From Roseomonas sp. (lineage in GTDB: Bacteria > Pseudomonadota > Alphaproteobacteria > Acetobacterales > Acetobacteraceae): DNA of 64,000 bases. Where the stretch lies: the NCBI GenBank assembly GCA_020249435.1, contig JADCFQ010000025.1, forward strand, positions 57,024-121,023, read 5' to 3'. Below, in pieces: positions 25,376 to 33,917 of the stretch. Position numbers and translations under genes: made by a program. The notes below the pieces were generated by a model that saw only the letters and a program-made list of their open reading frames with translations, ran no database searches and was not told where the DNA came from. Position 1 is the first letter of the stretch, and each line of letters opens with the position of its first letter.

Positions 25376-28300
25376 TCGGGCCCAACCTTTCCGAATGGTC
25401 CATCAAGCGGCCGCAGCTTATCGCCTATTTTATGCTGGTGGCGGTAATTGCCGGCGCGCTGGTGTTCATGCGCCTAGGCCGCAATGAAGACCCGGCCTTC
25501 ACCTTCCGCACCATGGTGGTGCAGGCCGCCTGGCCCGGCGCGACGATAGAAGAAACCCTGCTGCAAGTGACCGAGCGGCTGGAACGCACGCTGCAGGAAA
25601 CCCCCAATCTCGACAGGCTGCGCAGCTATACCATCGCCGGGCAGACCACGATCTTTGTTGATTTGAAAGGCTCCACCCCGGCCGCCGTGGTGCCGGATAT
25701 GTGGTATGAGGTGAGGAAGCGCGTCGGCGATATGCGCCACACCTTGCCGCAGGGCGTGGTCGGCCCCGGTTTCAATGATGATTTCGGTGATACTTTCGGC
25801 ATTATCTTCGGCTTCACCGCCGATGGCTTTGGTCAGCGGGAATTGCGCGATCAGGTGGAAGCCGTGCGATCCCGCCTGCTGCGCGTGCCGGATGTCACGA
25901 AAATCGAAATCCTGGGCGCGCAGGATGAGGTGATTTTTGTTGAGTTTTCCCTGGAAAGATTGGCCGGGCTTGGGCTGAATTACCCGGCACTGATCGCCGC
26001 CCTTCAGGCGCAAAACGCGGTGCGTCCGGCGGGCGTGGTGCAGACCGGGCTTGAGCGTTTGTCGCTGCGGGTTTCCGGCGCTTTCCAGAATGAAGCTGAT
26101 CTGGCCGGCGTTTCCTTCCTGGCTGGCGACAGGCTGGTGCGGCTGACCGATATTGCGGAAATCCGCCGTGGCTTCACCGATCCGCCGCAGCCGATGTTCC
26201 GTGTGAATGGCCGCCCTGCCATTGGCCTTGCGATCGCGATGCGCGAAGGCGGCGATATTCTGGCCCTGGGTGACAATCTGCGGCGCGAAATGCGCAAGAT
26301 CGAACGCGATTTGCCGATTGGAATCGAAGCATCCCTGGTGGCCGATCAGGCAAAGACCGTGGATAGCGCCATTGGCGATTTCACCGAAAGCCTGTGGCAG
26401 GCAATCCTGATCATCATGGCGGTGAGTTTTGTGGCGCTTGGTGTGCGCGCCGGTGCGGTGGTGGCGCTTTCCATTCCACTCACACTGGCCATTGTTTTTC
26501 CGCTGATGCTGCTGGCCGGGATTGATTTGCAGCGCATTTCGCTCGGCGCGCTGATTATCGCGCTGACCTTACTGGTGGATGATGCGATGACAACGATTGA
26601 CGCCATGATCAGGCGACTTTCCGTTGGTGATCGCAAGGATCAGGCAGCAACCTTCGCCTATCGCACCCTGGCGGCGCCGATGTTGACCGGCACGCTGGTC
26701 ACCATTGCCGGGTTTTTGCCGATTGGCTTCGCGGCAAGTTCAGCGGGCGAATATACTTTTTCCATCTTCGCGGTGGTGGGCATTGCGCTGGTGGTTTCCT
26801 GGTTGGTGGCGGTGATCTTCGCGCCCTTGCTTGGCATGGTGATCCTGAAGGCGCCGAAGGGCGCCAATGCCGGGGAAGCGCCGGCGCCGGGGCGCATTTT
26901 GCAGGGCTATGCCGGGTTTTTGCGCTTCGCCATCCGCTTCCGTTGGGTCACGATTGCCGCCGCGGTCGCAGCCTTTGTCATTGCGCTTTTCGCCTTGCGT
27001 TTTGTGCCGCAGCAATTCTTCCCGTCTTCGGATCGGCCCGAATTGGTGGTGGATGTGACCTTGCCGCAGAATGCTTCCATCCATGCCGCCGAAACCGCGA
27101 TGGAAAGGCTGGATGCTGCCTTCGCCAAGGACCCGGATGTTGCGCATTGGAGCAGCTATGTCGGGCGCGGCGCCATCCGCTTCTATTTGCCGCTCAATGT
27201 GCAATTGCCCAATCCGTTTTTTGCCCAGGCCGTGGTGGTGGCGAAGGATTTGGAAGCGCGCAAGCGTCTGCAACCACGCATCGAAGCGCTGCTGGCCGAG
27301 CAATTCCCGGCGGCCGTTTCGCGCGTCGCACCATTGGAACTTGGCCCGCCCGTAGGTTGGCCCGTGCAATACCGCGTGCTGGGGCCGGAGATTGAAGGCA
27401 TTCGCAGCATTGCCCAGGAACTGGCGCAGGTGGTTGCCTCCAGCGGCGGGCTGCGCAGCCCAAGCTTTGACTGGATTGAACCGTCACGCCAATTGCGCAT
27501 TGAAGTGGACCAGGATCAGGCCCGCCAATTGGGGCTTTCATCCGCTGCCATTGCCGCGACGCTCAATTCAGTGATCACCGGCAGTGTGATTACGCAAATC
27601 CGCGATGATATTTATCTCGTGAACGTGTTGGCGCGGGCGCGGGCGAGTGAGCGTCTTTCGCTTGATACGCTGCAAACCATGCAGGTGCCGATCCCTGGTG
27701 GCCGTTCGGTAGCCCTTGGGCAATTCGCCACCATCTCCTACGGTCAGGAATACCCGTTGGTCTGGCGTCGGGACCGTGTGTTGGCGCTGACCGTACAGGC
27801 CGATGTGCGCCCTGGCGTGCTGCCGGAATCGGTGGTGACGGAACTGGCGCCGCGCATTGCAGCACTGCAAGCGAAGCTGCCCGCGGGCTATAGCATCGAA
27901 GTGGGCGGCATTGCCGAGGAAAGCGAAAAAAGCCGCGCTTCCGTCATGGCCGTGGTGCCGGTCATGATCGTGGTCATGCTGACCGTGCTGATGTTCCAAT
28001 TGCAAAGCTTTGCGCGGCTTGGCCTGGTGGTGGCCATTCTGCCCCTGGGCTTGATTGGCGTCGTGGCATCCTTGCTGATGTTTGGCAGGCCGCTTGGTTT
28101 TGTCGCCATCCTCGGCATCCTCGCTTTGCTTGGCATGATTGCGAAAAACGCCGTGATCCTGATTGTGCAGATTGAGGAAGATCGCGCGAGTGGACTGCCC
28201 TTGCGCGATGCGGTGGTGGCTTCGGCCACATCGCGCCTCAGGCCCATGATGCTCACAGCGCTTTCCACCGTGTTGGGGCTGATCCCGATTGCGCCCACGG

Positions 28301-28437
28301 TGTTCTGGGGTCCGATGGCCTTCGCCATTATGGGCGGGCTTTTGGTCGCGACACTGCTGACGCTGATTGTGCTGCCGGCGCTTTATGTGATTGTGCTGGA
28401 ACGTCGGGCGGATCGCGCGGCGGTGAAGGAAGCCTAA
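25372..28437 (+). CDS. Efflux RND transporter permease subunit (AcrB/HAE family)
   Basis: This 1021-residue inner-membrane pump has 12 predicted helices and two large periplasmic loops. Asp403-Asp404 in ALTLLVDDAM correspond to the proton-relay pair of AcrB helix 4. The internal repeat is evident, with a second-half PLGLIGVVASLLMFGRPLGF and LGMIAKNAVILIVQIEED. It starts with GTG overlapping the adaptor stop (GTGA), indicating translational coupling. It exports organic compounds by proton antiport; the substrate is unknown. Its stop overlaps by 4 nt that of the convergent AraC-type gene, which could be its regulator. Confidence 0.94.
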   Translation: MIGPNLSEWSIKRPQLIAYFMLVAVIAGALVFMRLGRNEDPAFTFRTMVVQAAWPGATIEETLLQVTERLERTLQETPNLDRLRSYTIAGQTTIFVDLKGSTPAAVVPDMWYEVRKRVGDMRHTLPQGVVGPGFNDDFGDTFGIIFGFTADGFGQRELRDQVEAVRSRLLRVPDVTKIEILGAQDEVIFVEFSLERLAGLGLNYPALIAALQAQNAVRPAGVVQTGLERLSLRVSGAFQNEADLAGVSFLAGDRLVRLTDIAEIRRGFTDPPQPMFRVNGRPAIGLAIAMREGGDILALGDNLRREMRKIERDLPIGIEASLVADQAKTVDSAIGDFTESLWQAILIIMAVSFVALGVRAGAVVALSIPLTLAIVFPLMLLAGIDLQRISLGALIIALTLLVDDAMTTIDAMIRRLSVGDRKDQAATFAYRTLAAPMLTGTLVTIAGFLPIGFAASSAGEYTFSIFAVVGIALVVSWLVAVIFAPLLGMVILKAPKGANAGEAPAPGRILQGYAGFLRFAIRFRWVTIAAAVAAFVIALFALRFVPQQFFPSSDRPELVVDVTLPQNASIHAAETAMERLDAAFAKDPDVAHWSSYVGRGAIRFYLPLNVQLPNPFFAQAVVVAKDLEARKRLQPRIEALLAEQFPAAVSRVAPLELGPPVGWPVQYRVLGPEIEGIRSIAQELAQVVASSGGLRSPSFDWIEPSRQLRIEVDQDQARQLGLSSAAIAATLNSVITGSVITQIRDDIYLVNVLARARASERLSLDTLQTMQVPIPGGRSVALGQFATISYGQEYPLVWRRDRVLALTVQADVRPGVLPESVVTELAPRIAALQAKLPAGYSIEVGGIAEESEKSRASVMAVVPVMIVVMLTVLMFQLQSFARLGLVVAILPLGLIGVVASLLMFGRPLGFVAILGILALLGMIAKNAVILIVQIEEDRASGLPLRDAVVASATSRLRPMMLTALSTVLGLIPIAPTVFWGPMAFAIMGGLLVATLLTLIVLPALYVIVLERRADRAAVKEA

Positions 28438-29459
28438 TCAGCACTTCGCAGCGCTGCGGCCAGCCCCGGCGCGGCCTCGGTCGCTTGCAATTGGCGGCGC
28501 AGCAGTACCTCGCTTGGTGTACAGCCGAATTCGCGGCGGAAGGCGCGGGTGAAGCTGGAAGGATCGTAAAACCCAACCGCCTCACCGATGCGGCTCACGG
28601 AAGCAGGGCCATCGGCGCGCGTCAGGTCACGATAGGCCTGGCGCAACCGGCGTTGCTGAATAACCCGCGCTATGCCGCCAATCGGCGCAAAACAACGATA
28701 GAGTTCTGAACGCGAAATACCCGAACGCTGAACCAGCATGGCGGGCGAAAGCTCTGCCTCGCTCAGCGCGGCATCCACCAGTGCAATCACCCGCGCGCGG
28801 CGTGCGGCTTCAAGCTGTTGGCGGGTGGAAGCGGGCGCAGTTTCCAGCCCTATCAGGCAGGCGGTCAGCATGGAAGATAGCGCTGCTTCCAGCCGCGGCG
28901 CATCTTCCGCGCTGATCTCATCGGCCGAGGCCGCGATGCGTGGCAGCATGCCACCCAGCATGCGTGCGGCTGGGGTGTTCAGCGGCACAAGGCGCGCGTT
29001 CGCGAAAACCGGGGCGAGTTGCGGCAGGCTTTCGGGCTGGATCAGCACGCCGCACCAATGCCCGCCAAGCCCGCGCAGGCCAAAGCCTTGCGAAAGCGCG
29101 CCCAGCAGCAATTCCGCCGGCTGGCCATCCGCCTCCGCCAGACGGAGCGCGAGCAACCAATGATCCAACCCATCGCGCAGCCCTTCACTGCGCGCGCGGC
29201 GATAATCGGCTGCATCGGCCTGGAATTTCAGCAGCACATGGCGGCCAAGCCGGCGGAGTTCCGCCTGACCGCAAAAACCCCGGGCTTCGGCATCCGGCGC
29301 GCTGACATGCACCACCGGCTCCCAAAAGGCGCGCCAGACATCAAGGCGGATTGCGGGCGGCAGGCCGCGCGTATCCACCGAAAAACGGCCTTCATGCTCG
29401 GCTTTGGCGCTGCGGCGCGAAGCCGAAGACCCCGTAAAAACTGCTTCTGCCTGAGGCAA
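28434..29459 (-). CDS. AraC family transcriptional regulator (paralogue 2)
   Basis: A 341-residue regulator with a C-terminal AraC DNA-binding domain: AMLVQRSGISRSELYRCFAP, then VSRIGEAVGFYDPSSFTRAFRR and FGCTPSEVLL. The sensor domain includes LRDGLDHWLLALRL, matching RRDGLDHWCFSMAL in the regulator at 19314-20411, so the two are paralogues. It sits between the RND pump (convergent, 4-nt overlap) and a divergent DUF1269/patatin operon. Either could be its target. Confidence 0.88.
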   Translation of the reverse strand: MPQAEAVFTGSSASRRSAKAEHEGRFSVDTRGLPPAIRLDVWRAFWEPVVHVSAPDAEARGFCGQAELRRLGRHVLLKFQADAADYRRARSEGLRDGLDHWLLALRLAEADGQPAELLLGALSQGFGLRGLGGHWCGVLIQPESLPQLAPVFANARLVPLNTPAARMLGGMLPRIAASADEISAEDAPRLEAALSSMLTACLIGLETAPASTRQQLEAARRARVIALVDAALSEAELSPAMLVQRSGISRSELYRCFAPIGGIARVIQQRRLRQAYRDLTRADGPASVSRIGEAVGFYDPSSFTRAFRREFGCTPSEVLLRRQLQATEAAPGLAAALRSAD

Positions 29460-29812
29460 AACCGCTTCTCTCCGCTTTTGATATCGAAACTTTTTTTATC
29501 CCCGAGCCGCGCCGCTTGCCAGCAGCTTCGCAAGGGCCGGGGATGCTGCGCCCAGCATGGGGACGCATCGCTCATCCCGCAGAGCACCCCTGCCCGCTAT
29601 TCGTGACGTCAGCGTGAAGCGAAAACTTCATGATCCCTGCCCCTGAACGCCCTTGCTCTTGCAGGCCGCTGCATGAGATAAACTCTGTTCAGGCGCATCT
29701 TCCAGTCTGATTGAAACGGGGCGCTGAGTGACGCCCTTGCTCAGTCCCGGCATGCGCGCCCTGGTCCGCGGCATATCGGATGTCGCCCGGGCCAGTTGCT
29801 AGGAACAAGGTA
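29460..29812. other. 353-bp divergent intergenic region with a weak promoter candidate
   Basis: No gene was found here. On the plus strand TTGCTC (29653-29658) and GATAAA (29677-29682) are separated by 18 nt and could drive the DUF1269 gene, but the match is weak. A T-run near 29490 lies about 30 bp upstream of the AraC start on the minus strand. AGGAACAAGG at 29801-29810 is the ribosome-binding site of the DUF1269 gene. Confidence 0.3.
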
Positions 29813-30307
29813 ATGGCTGATCTTCTCGTGATTTCCTTCCCGACCGAAGCGCAGGCTGAAGAAGCGCGCACCCGCGTTGCTTCCATGCAGCGCGAATACC
29901 TGATTGAGCTTGGCGATGCCGTGGTGGCACTGCGCAAGCCCGATGGCAGCATCAAGCTGAACCAAACCTTTCACCCAACCGCTGCCGGTGCTGCGGGCGG
30001 CGCGCTATGGGGGTCCCTGATCGGGTTGCTGTTCCTCAATCCGCTGGCGGGCGCGGCGGTGGGCGCAGCGGCGGGTGCGGTTTCCGGGCGCCTCACGGAT
30101 GTTGGCATCAACGATAACTTCATGAAGGAAGTCTCGCAGAGCCTTGAAGCGGGGGAAGCGGCGCTGTTCCTGCTGATCCGGAAAATGACCGCCGAGCGCG
30201 TCATGGAAGGGCTGCAGGGCATGGGTGGCAAGATCATGCGCACCTCCTTTGATGAGACCAAGGAAGCCATGCTGCGCGAAGCCTTGGCCGGCGCATCCGG
30301 CGCATGA
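29813..30307 (+). CDS. DUF1269 domain-containing membrane protein
   Basis: This 164-residue protein opens with ADLLVISFPTEAQAEEARTR, a ferredoxin-like strand-helix segment typical of DUF1269. It has a central glycine/alanine-rich hydrophobic hairpin (GGALWGSLIGLLFLNPLAGA and on) and ends with a helical segment. Family function is unknown; members are often stress-induced inner-membrane proteins. The ATG at 29813 follows AGGAACAAGG closely. A patatin-like lipoprotein gene begins 28 nt downstream, so the two probably form an operon. Confidence 0.85.
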   Translation: MADLLVISFPTEAQAEEARTRVASMQREYLIELGDAVVALRKPDGSIKLNQTFHPTAAGAAGGALWGSLIGLLFLNPLAGAAVGAAAGAVSGRLTDVGINDNFMKEVSQSLEAGEAALFLLIRKMTAERVMEGLQGMGGKIMRTSFDETKEAMLREALAGASGA

Positions 30308-30335
30308 AGCGCGCCGGCAGAACGCGGTGCTGCAC

Positions 30336-31559
30336 ATGAGGGCTGGCTTCGCCCTTCGTGCCGCCGCGGCCTGCCTGCTGCTCGCCTTTTTGGCAGGCTG
30401 CGCCAGCATTGCGCGCCTGCCGGCACCGCCGCCGGAGCGGGTGACAAACATTGATGTGCTAGGCGTGCCTGATTCGCGCTTCTGGGCCGATGGTGATCCT
30501 GCGCCAATTATTGCCTACTACGAACGCGTCTTGCGCCGCCGGCTTAGTGCGCAGCCACCTGGGCGCGGTGGGCGCCTGCCGCCGAGCCATTTCCTGGCAC
30601 TCTCAGGCGGCGCTGATGATGGCGCCTTCGGGGCTGGCGTTTTGGTGGGCTGGACCGAAACCGGCCAGAGACCGGAATTTGACCTCGTCACCGGCATTTC
30701 CGCCGGCGCGCTGATTGCGCCCTTTGCTTTTCTTGGTCCGGCCTATGATCCGCCGCTGCGTTCCCTGTTCACCGAAATCGCCCAGAATGATGTGGTGCAA
30801 ATCGGCCGGCTTGCCCTTTCGGTGCTGTTCCGCGAAGCAGTCGCCGATACCACGCCGCTCGCGCGCCTGATCGAACGCCATGCGGATGAGGCGATGTTGC
30901 AGGCCATTGCGGCGGAATATCAGCGCGGGCGTTTGTTGCTGATCGGCACCGTCAATCTGGATGTCGGGCGCCCCGCAGTCTGGAATATTGGCGCAATTGC
31001 CTCAAGCGGCCATCCGGATGCGCTGATGCTTTTCCGGCGTATTCTTTTGGCTTCTGCCTCCATCCCCGGTGCCTTTCCGCCCGTGATGATTGATGTTGAT
31101 GTGGCCGGGCAGCGCTTTCAGGAAATGCATGTGGATGGCGGCGCGGCCATGCAGGTTTTCCTTTATCCGGCACGGTTCCGCCCGCGCAATGTGGCAGGGC
31201 GCGCCCAGCTTCATCGTGACACGACCGCCTGGGTCATCCGCAATGGGCGGGTGGATGTGGCCATCACAGACCCACCAGGTGGCATATTCAGCGTTGCGCG
31301 GCGGTCAGCGCAAACGCTGCTGCATTTCTCCTCCATCAATGATCTGGACCGGATTTACCTGACCACCTATCGCGACCGCATCGGCTTTCGCCTGCAAAGC
31401 ATCGGGCCGGATTTCGATACGCCGCGCCCGCGCTTTTTCGACAATGCCTATATGCGCGCGCTGTTCGCCTATGGTGAGGCGCGTGGCCGTGACATGGCAA
31501 GCTGGATGACGGCACCGCCACCGGTTGGTCTGGTTGCTCCGCCGCCGCCTGGGCCGTGA
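30336..31559 (+). CDS. Patatin-like phospholipase family lipoprotein
   Basis: A 407-residue protein with a lipoprotein signal (LLAFLAGCASIA, Cys22), so it should be membrane-anchored in the periplasm. The patatin core shows FLALSGGADDGAFGAGVL (oxyanion loop), TGISAGAL with nucleophile Ser122, and the catalytic Asp in HVDGGAAMQVF. It is a second patatin-type enzyme in this window, but unlike the first it is exported. In-frame upstream codons exist (GTG at 30327), but the ATG at 30336 gives a standard signal. It follows the DUF1269 gene by 28 nt and ends 7 nt before the convergent RMD1 gene. Confidence 0.87.
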   Translation: MRAGFALRAAAACLLLAFLAGCASIARLPAPPPERVTNIDVLGVPDSRFWADGDPAPIIAYYERVLRRRLSAQPPGRGGRLPPSHFLALSGGADDGAFGAGVLVGWTETGQRPEFDLVTGISAGALIAPFAFLGPAYDPPLRSLFTEIAQNDVVQIGRLALSVLFREAVADTTPLARLIERHADEAMLQAIAAEYQRGRLLLIGTVNLDVGRPAVWNIGAIASSGHPDALMLFRRILLASASIPGAFPPVMIDVDVAGQRFQEMHVDGGAAMQVFLYPARFRPRNVAGRAQLHRDTTAWVIRNGRVDVAITDPPGGIFSVARRSAQTLLHFSSINDLDRIYLTTYRDRIGFRLQSIGPDFDTPRPRFFDNAYMRALFAYGEARGRDMASWMTAPPPVGLVAPPPPGP

Positions 31560-31565
31560 AGGTTT

Positions 31566-31589
31566 TTTACGGCCTGATCAGGCCGTAAA
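31566..31589. repeat. Perfect 24-bp palindrome overlapping the RMD1 stop codon
   Basis: The sequence TTTACGGCCTGA followed by its exact reverse complement fills the gap between two convergent genes and includes the last codons of the minus-strand gene. A T-run (31563-31568) borders it on the left. It could form a cruciform or RNA hairpin at both 3' ends, but neither strand has a U-tract after the stem, so it is not a standard terminator. Confidence 0.6.
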
Positions 31590-32349
31590 GCGTCGTCGCA
31601 ACCTCGGTCGCAATCAGCAGCACCACCGCCAATTCCAGCAAGCGGGACCGACGCGTCTCGGCCAAGTCAAGCAGGGTTTCGGAAATTTCGCGGATCATCT
31701 CAAGCTTGCCGGCCAGCGCTTCCGTGCGTTCTTCCAATTCCCATTCGGTGGCCAGCGCCGCATGCAACGGCGCCAATTCAGGATGATCCCAAAGCAGATC
31801 GGGCTTGGCCGCGGTATCCACCCGCGCGGATGATCGCGCGCGCGCGGCAATCGCCTCCCCAATCAGCGGCACGATCAGGCGCGTTGGCATGCCAAGCCGG
31901 CCGCGGCGCAGCCGCTCAAGCGGCGCTTCCAGCCGATCCAGCGTGCGGGCCAGCGTCGCTTCCTGCTCGGTCAATACAGCGCTTTTCGCGAGCGCCTTGG
32001 CCACCAGCGCAAGCCGCGCGGGGCTTGCATCGCGGAGCAGAATGCGCCCTGCCTCATCCGCGCCATCCTCGGCAGCGCCGATGATGATGTCGGCCACTTC
32101 ATGCACCGGGGTGTCGAAGGGGCCCTGCAAATGGGGTCGAAGCTCAGCGGCCAAAGCCTTGGTCTGATCAAGGCTTGCGCCAATGGTGACCACTGCGCCC
32201 CAACGAAAGGCAAATCCGCGCCCACCGCCGGGCAATTCGCCAAGGCTCAGCACCCCGGGCAACAGAGGGCCGCGCCGTTCAAGCGCACGCGACTCCAGCC
32301 TTTCGGCCAGCAAAAATGCATGGACGGGAAGGTTATTTGGTTCGGTCAT
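31567..32349 (-). CDS. RMD1 family protein (DUF155)
   Basis: This 260-residue protein resembles the DUF155/RMD1 family. Markers are GFAFRWGAVVTIG near residue 45, a long helical region with LDLAETRRSRLLELAVVLLI, and a single C-terminal membrane helix (LELAVVLLIATEVATTLYGLI). The yeast and mitochondrial relatives are inner-membrane proteins with roles in cytoskeleton or mitoribosome organisation; the bacterial role is unclear. A longer frame exists upstream, but the ATG at 32349 (MTEPNNLPVHAF) matches the family start. It is convergent with the patatin lipoprotein and divergent from an M20 dipeptidase gene. Confidence 0.8.
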   Translation of the reverse strand: MTEPNNLPVHAFLLAERLESRALERRGPLLPGVLSLGELPGGGRGFAFRWGAVVTIGASLDQTKALAAELRPHLQGPFDTPVHEVADIIIGAAEDGADEAGRILLRDASPARLALVAKALAKSAVLTEQEATLARTLDRLEAPLERLRRGRLGMPTRLIVPLIGEAIAARARSSARVDTAAKPDLLWDHPELAPLHAALATEWELEERTEALAGKLEMIREISETLLDLAETRRSRLLELAVVLLIATEVATTLYGLIRP

Positions 32350-32534
32350 GATCCATGTGCTCCTGCCGCAATGCTGCCGCGCCGGCACGCCCGCGCGCCA
32401 TCCCCCGGACGGCGGGCACAGCGAAGGGACGGGCCGTGCAACCCTAGGCTGGCACACTTGGCTACACATGTTACACAGGCAATAGGCGCGCTTTGGCTTG
32501 GTCGCGCCCGGCATTCAGGCAGGCAGGCAAGAAT

Positions 32535-33917
32535 ATGAGCGATCTCGACAGGGTTCTGGCGCATATTGACGCCGATATGAACGGCGCCTTGGAACGGCTT
32601 TTCACCGTTCTCCGCATCAAATCCATCTCCACCGATCCAGCCTTCGCCAAGGATTGCGCAGCCAATGCCGAATGGCATGCGGCGGATTTGCGCAGCATCG
32701 GCTTTGACGCATCCTCCCGGCCCACACCCGGCCATCCCATTGTTGTCGCGCATGACCGCGCTGCCCACGGCACATCAGCGCTGTTCTACGGGCATTATGA
32801 TGTGCAGCCGGTTGATCCGCTCGAGCTTTGGGATCGTGACCCTTTCGATCCGGTGATCGAAGCCCTGCCCGATGGCACCAAGGTTATCCGAGGCCGGGGC
32901 AGCGCGGATGACAAGGGTCAGCTCATGGCGTTTGTGGAAGCCTGCCGCGCCTGGAAGGCCGTGACCGGCAAGCTGCCCATCCCCGTTTCGATCTTGCTGG
33001 AAGGTGAGGAAGAATCGGGCGGCGCCAATCTGCCAGCTTTCCTTGATGCCAACAGCCAAGAATTGAAGGCTGATATCGGCCTGATTTGCGATACCAATAT
33101 GTGGGACGCGCAAACGCCGGCCATTGTCACCATGCTGCGCGGGCTCTGTGGTGAGGAAGTGATCATCCACGCCGCCGATCGTGATTTGCATTCGGGTTTC
33201 TACGGCATGGCGGCGGCCAATCCGAACCGGATTCTGGCGAAGATCCTGGCCGATCTTTACGATGACCAGGGCCGCGTGACGCTGCCAGGCTTTTATGATG
33301 GCGTGCCGGAATTGCCCGAAAGCCTGAAGCAGCAATGGGGCACGCTTGGCTTCACGGCCGAGAAATTCCTGGGCGTGATTGGCCTGTCCCAGCCCGCCGG
33401 TGAGAAAGGGCGCGATGCGCTGGAAATGGTCTGGTCGCGCCCGACCTGTGAAATCAACGGCATGGGCGGCGGCTATCAGGGCGATGGGTTCAAGACCGTG
33501 ATCCCCGCGCAGGCCTCGGCCAAGGTTTCCTTCCGCCTGGTGTTCGATCAGGACCCGCATGCGATCCGCAAGGCGTTCCGCGAACATGTGCTGGCCCGCC
33601 TGCCATCCGATTGCCGCGCCGAATTCATTGAACATGGCTCGGGCCGCGCCATTCGCTTCCCCGATACCGATCCCGCCTTCGCCAAGGCGCGCGCGGCGCT
33701 TTCCGATGAATGGGGCAAGCCTGCGGTATTCATCGGCTCCGGCGGCTCGATCCCGGTCACTCATATGCTGAAGACCTCGCTTGGCATGGATGTGGTGCTG
33801 GCGGGCTTTGGGCTGGAAGATGACCGCATTCATAGCCCGAATGAGAAATACAATCTGGAAAGTTTCCAGAAGGGTATCCGATCCTGGGCACGTATTCTGG
33901 AGGCTTTGTCCAAATGA
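32535..33917 (+). CDS. M20/M25/M40 family metallo-dipeptidase
   Basis: This 460-residue enzyme has LFYGHYDVQPVDPLELW (His87, Asp89), RGSADDKGQ (bridging Asp125 region) and LLEGEEESGG (catalytic Glu pair), the zinc-site pattern of the ArgE/DapE/CPG2 group. Length and VQPVDP fit the dipeptidase branch. It hydrolyses dipeptides or N-acyl amino acids in the cytoplasm. It heads a tightly packed operon: the AbgT-type transporter start overlaps its stop (ATGA). By analogy with the abg genes of E. coli it may process an imported aminoacyl or aminobenzoyl conjugate, but this is inference. Confidence 0.92.
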   Translation: MSDLDRVLAHIDADMNGALERLFTVLRIKSISTDPAFAKDCAANAEWHAADLRSIGFDASSRPTPGHPIVVAHDRAAHGTSALFYGHYDVQPVDPLELWDRDPFDPVIEALPDGTKVIRGRGSADDKGQLMAFVEACRAWKAVTGKLPIPVSILLEGEEESGGANLPAFLDANSQELKADIGLICDTNMWDAQTPAIVTMLRGLCGEEVIIHAADRDLHSGFYGMAAANPNRILAKILADLYDDQGRVTLPGFYDGVPELPESLKQQWGTLGFTAEKFLGVIGLSQPAGEKGRDALEMVWSRPTCEINGMGGGYQGDGFKTVIPAQASAKVSFRLVFDQDPHAIRKAFREHVLARLPSDCRAEFIEHGSGRAIRFPDTDPAFAKARAALSDEWGKPAVFIGSGGSIPVTHMLKTSLGMDVVLAGFGLEDDRIHSPNEKYNLESFQKGIRSWARILEALSK

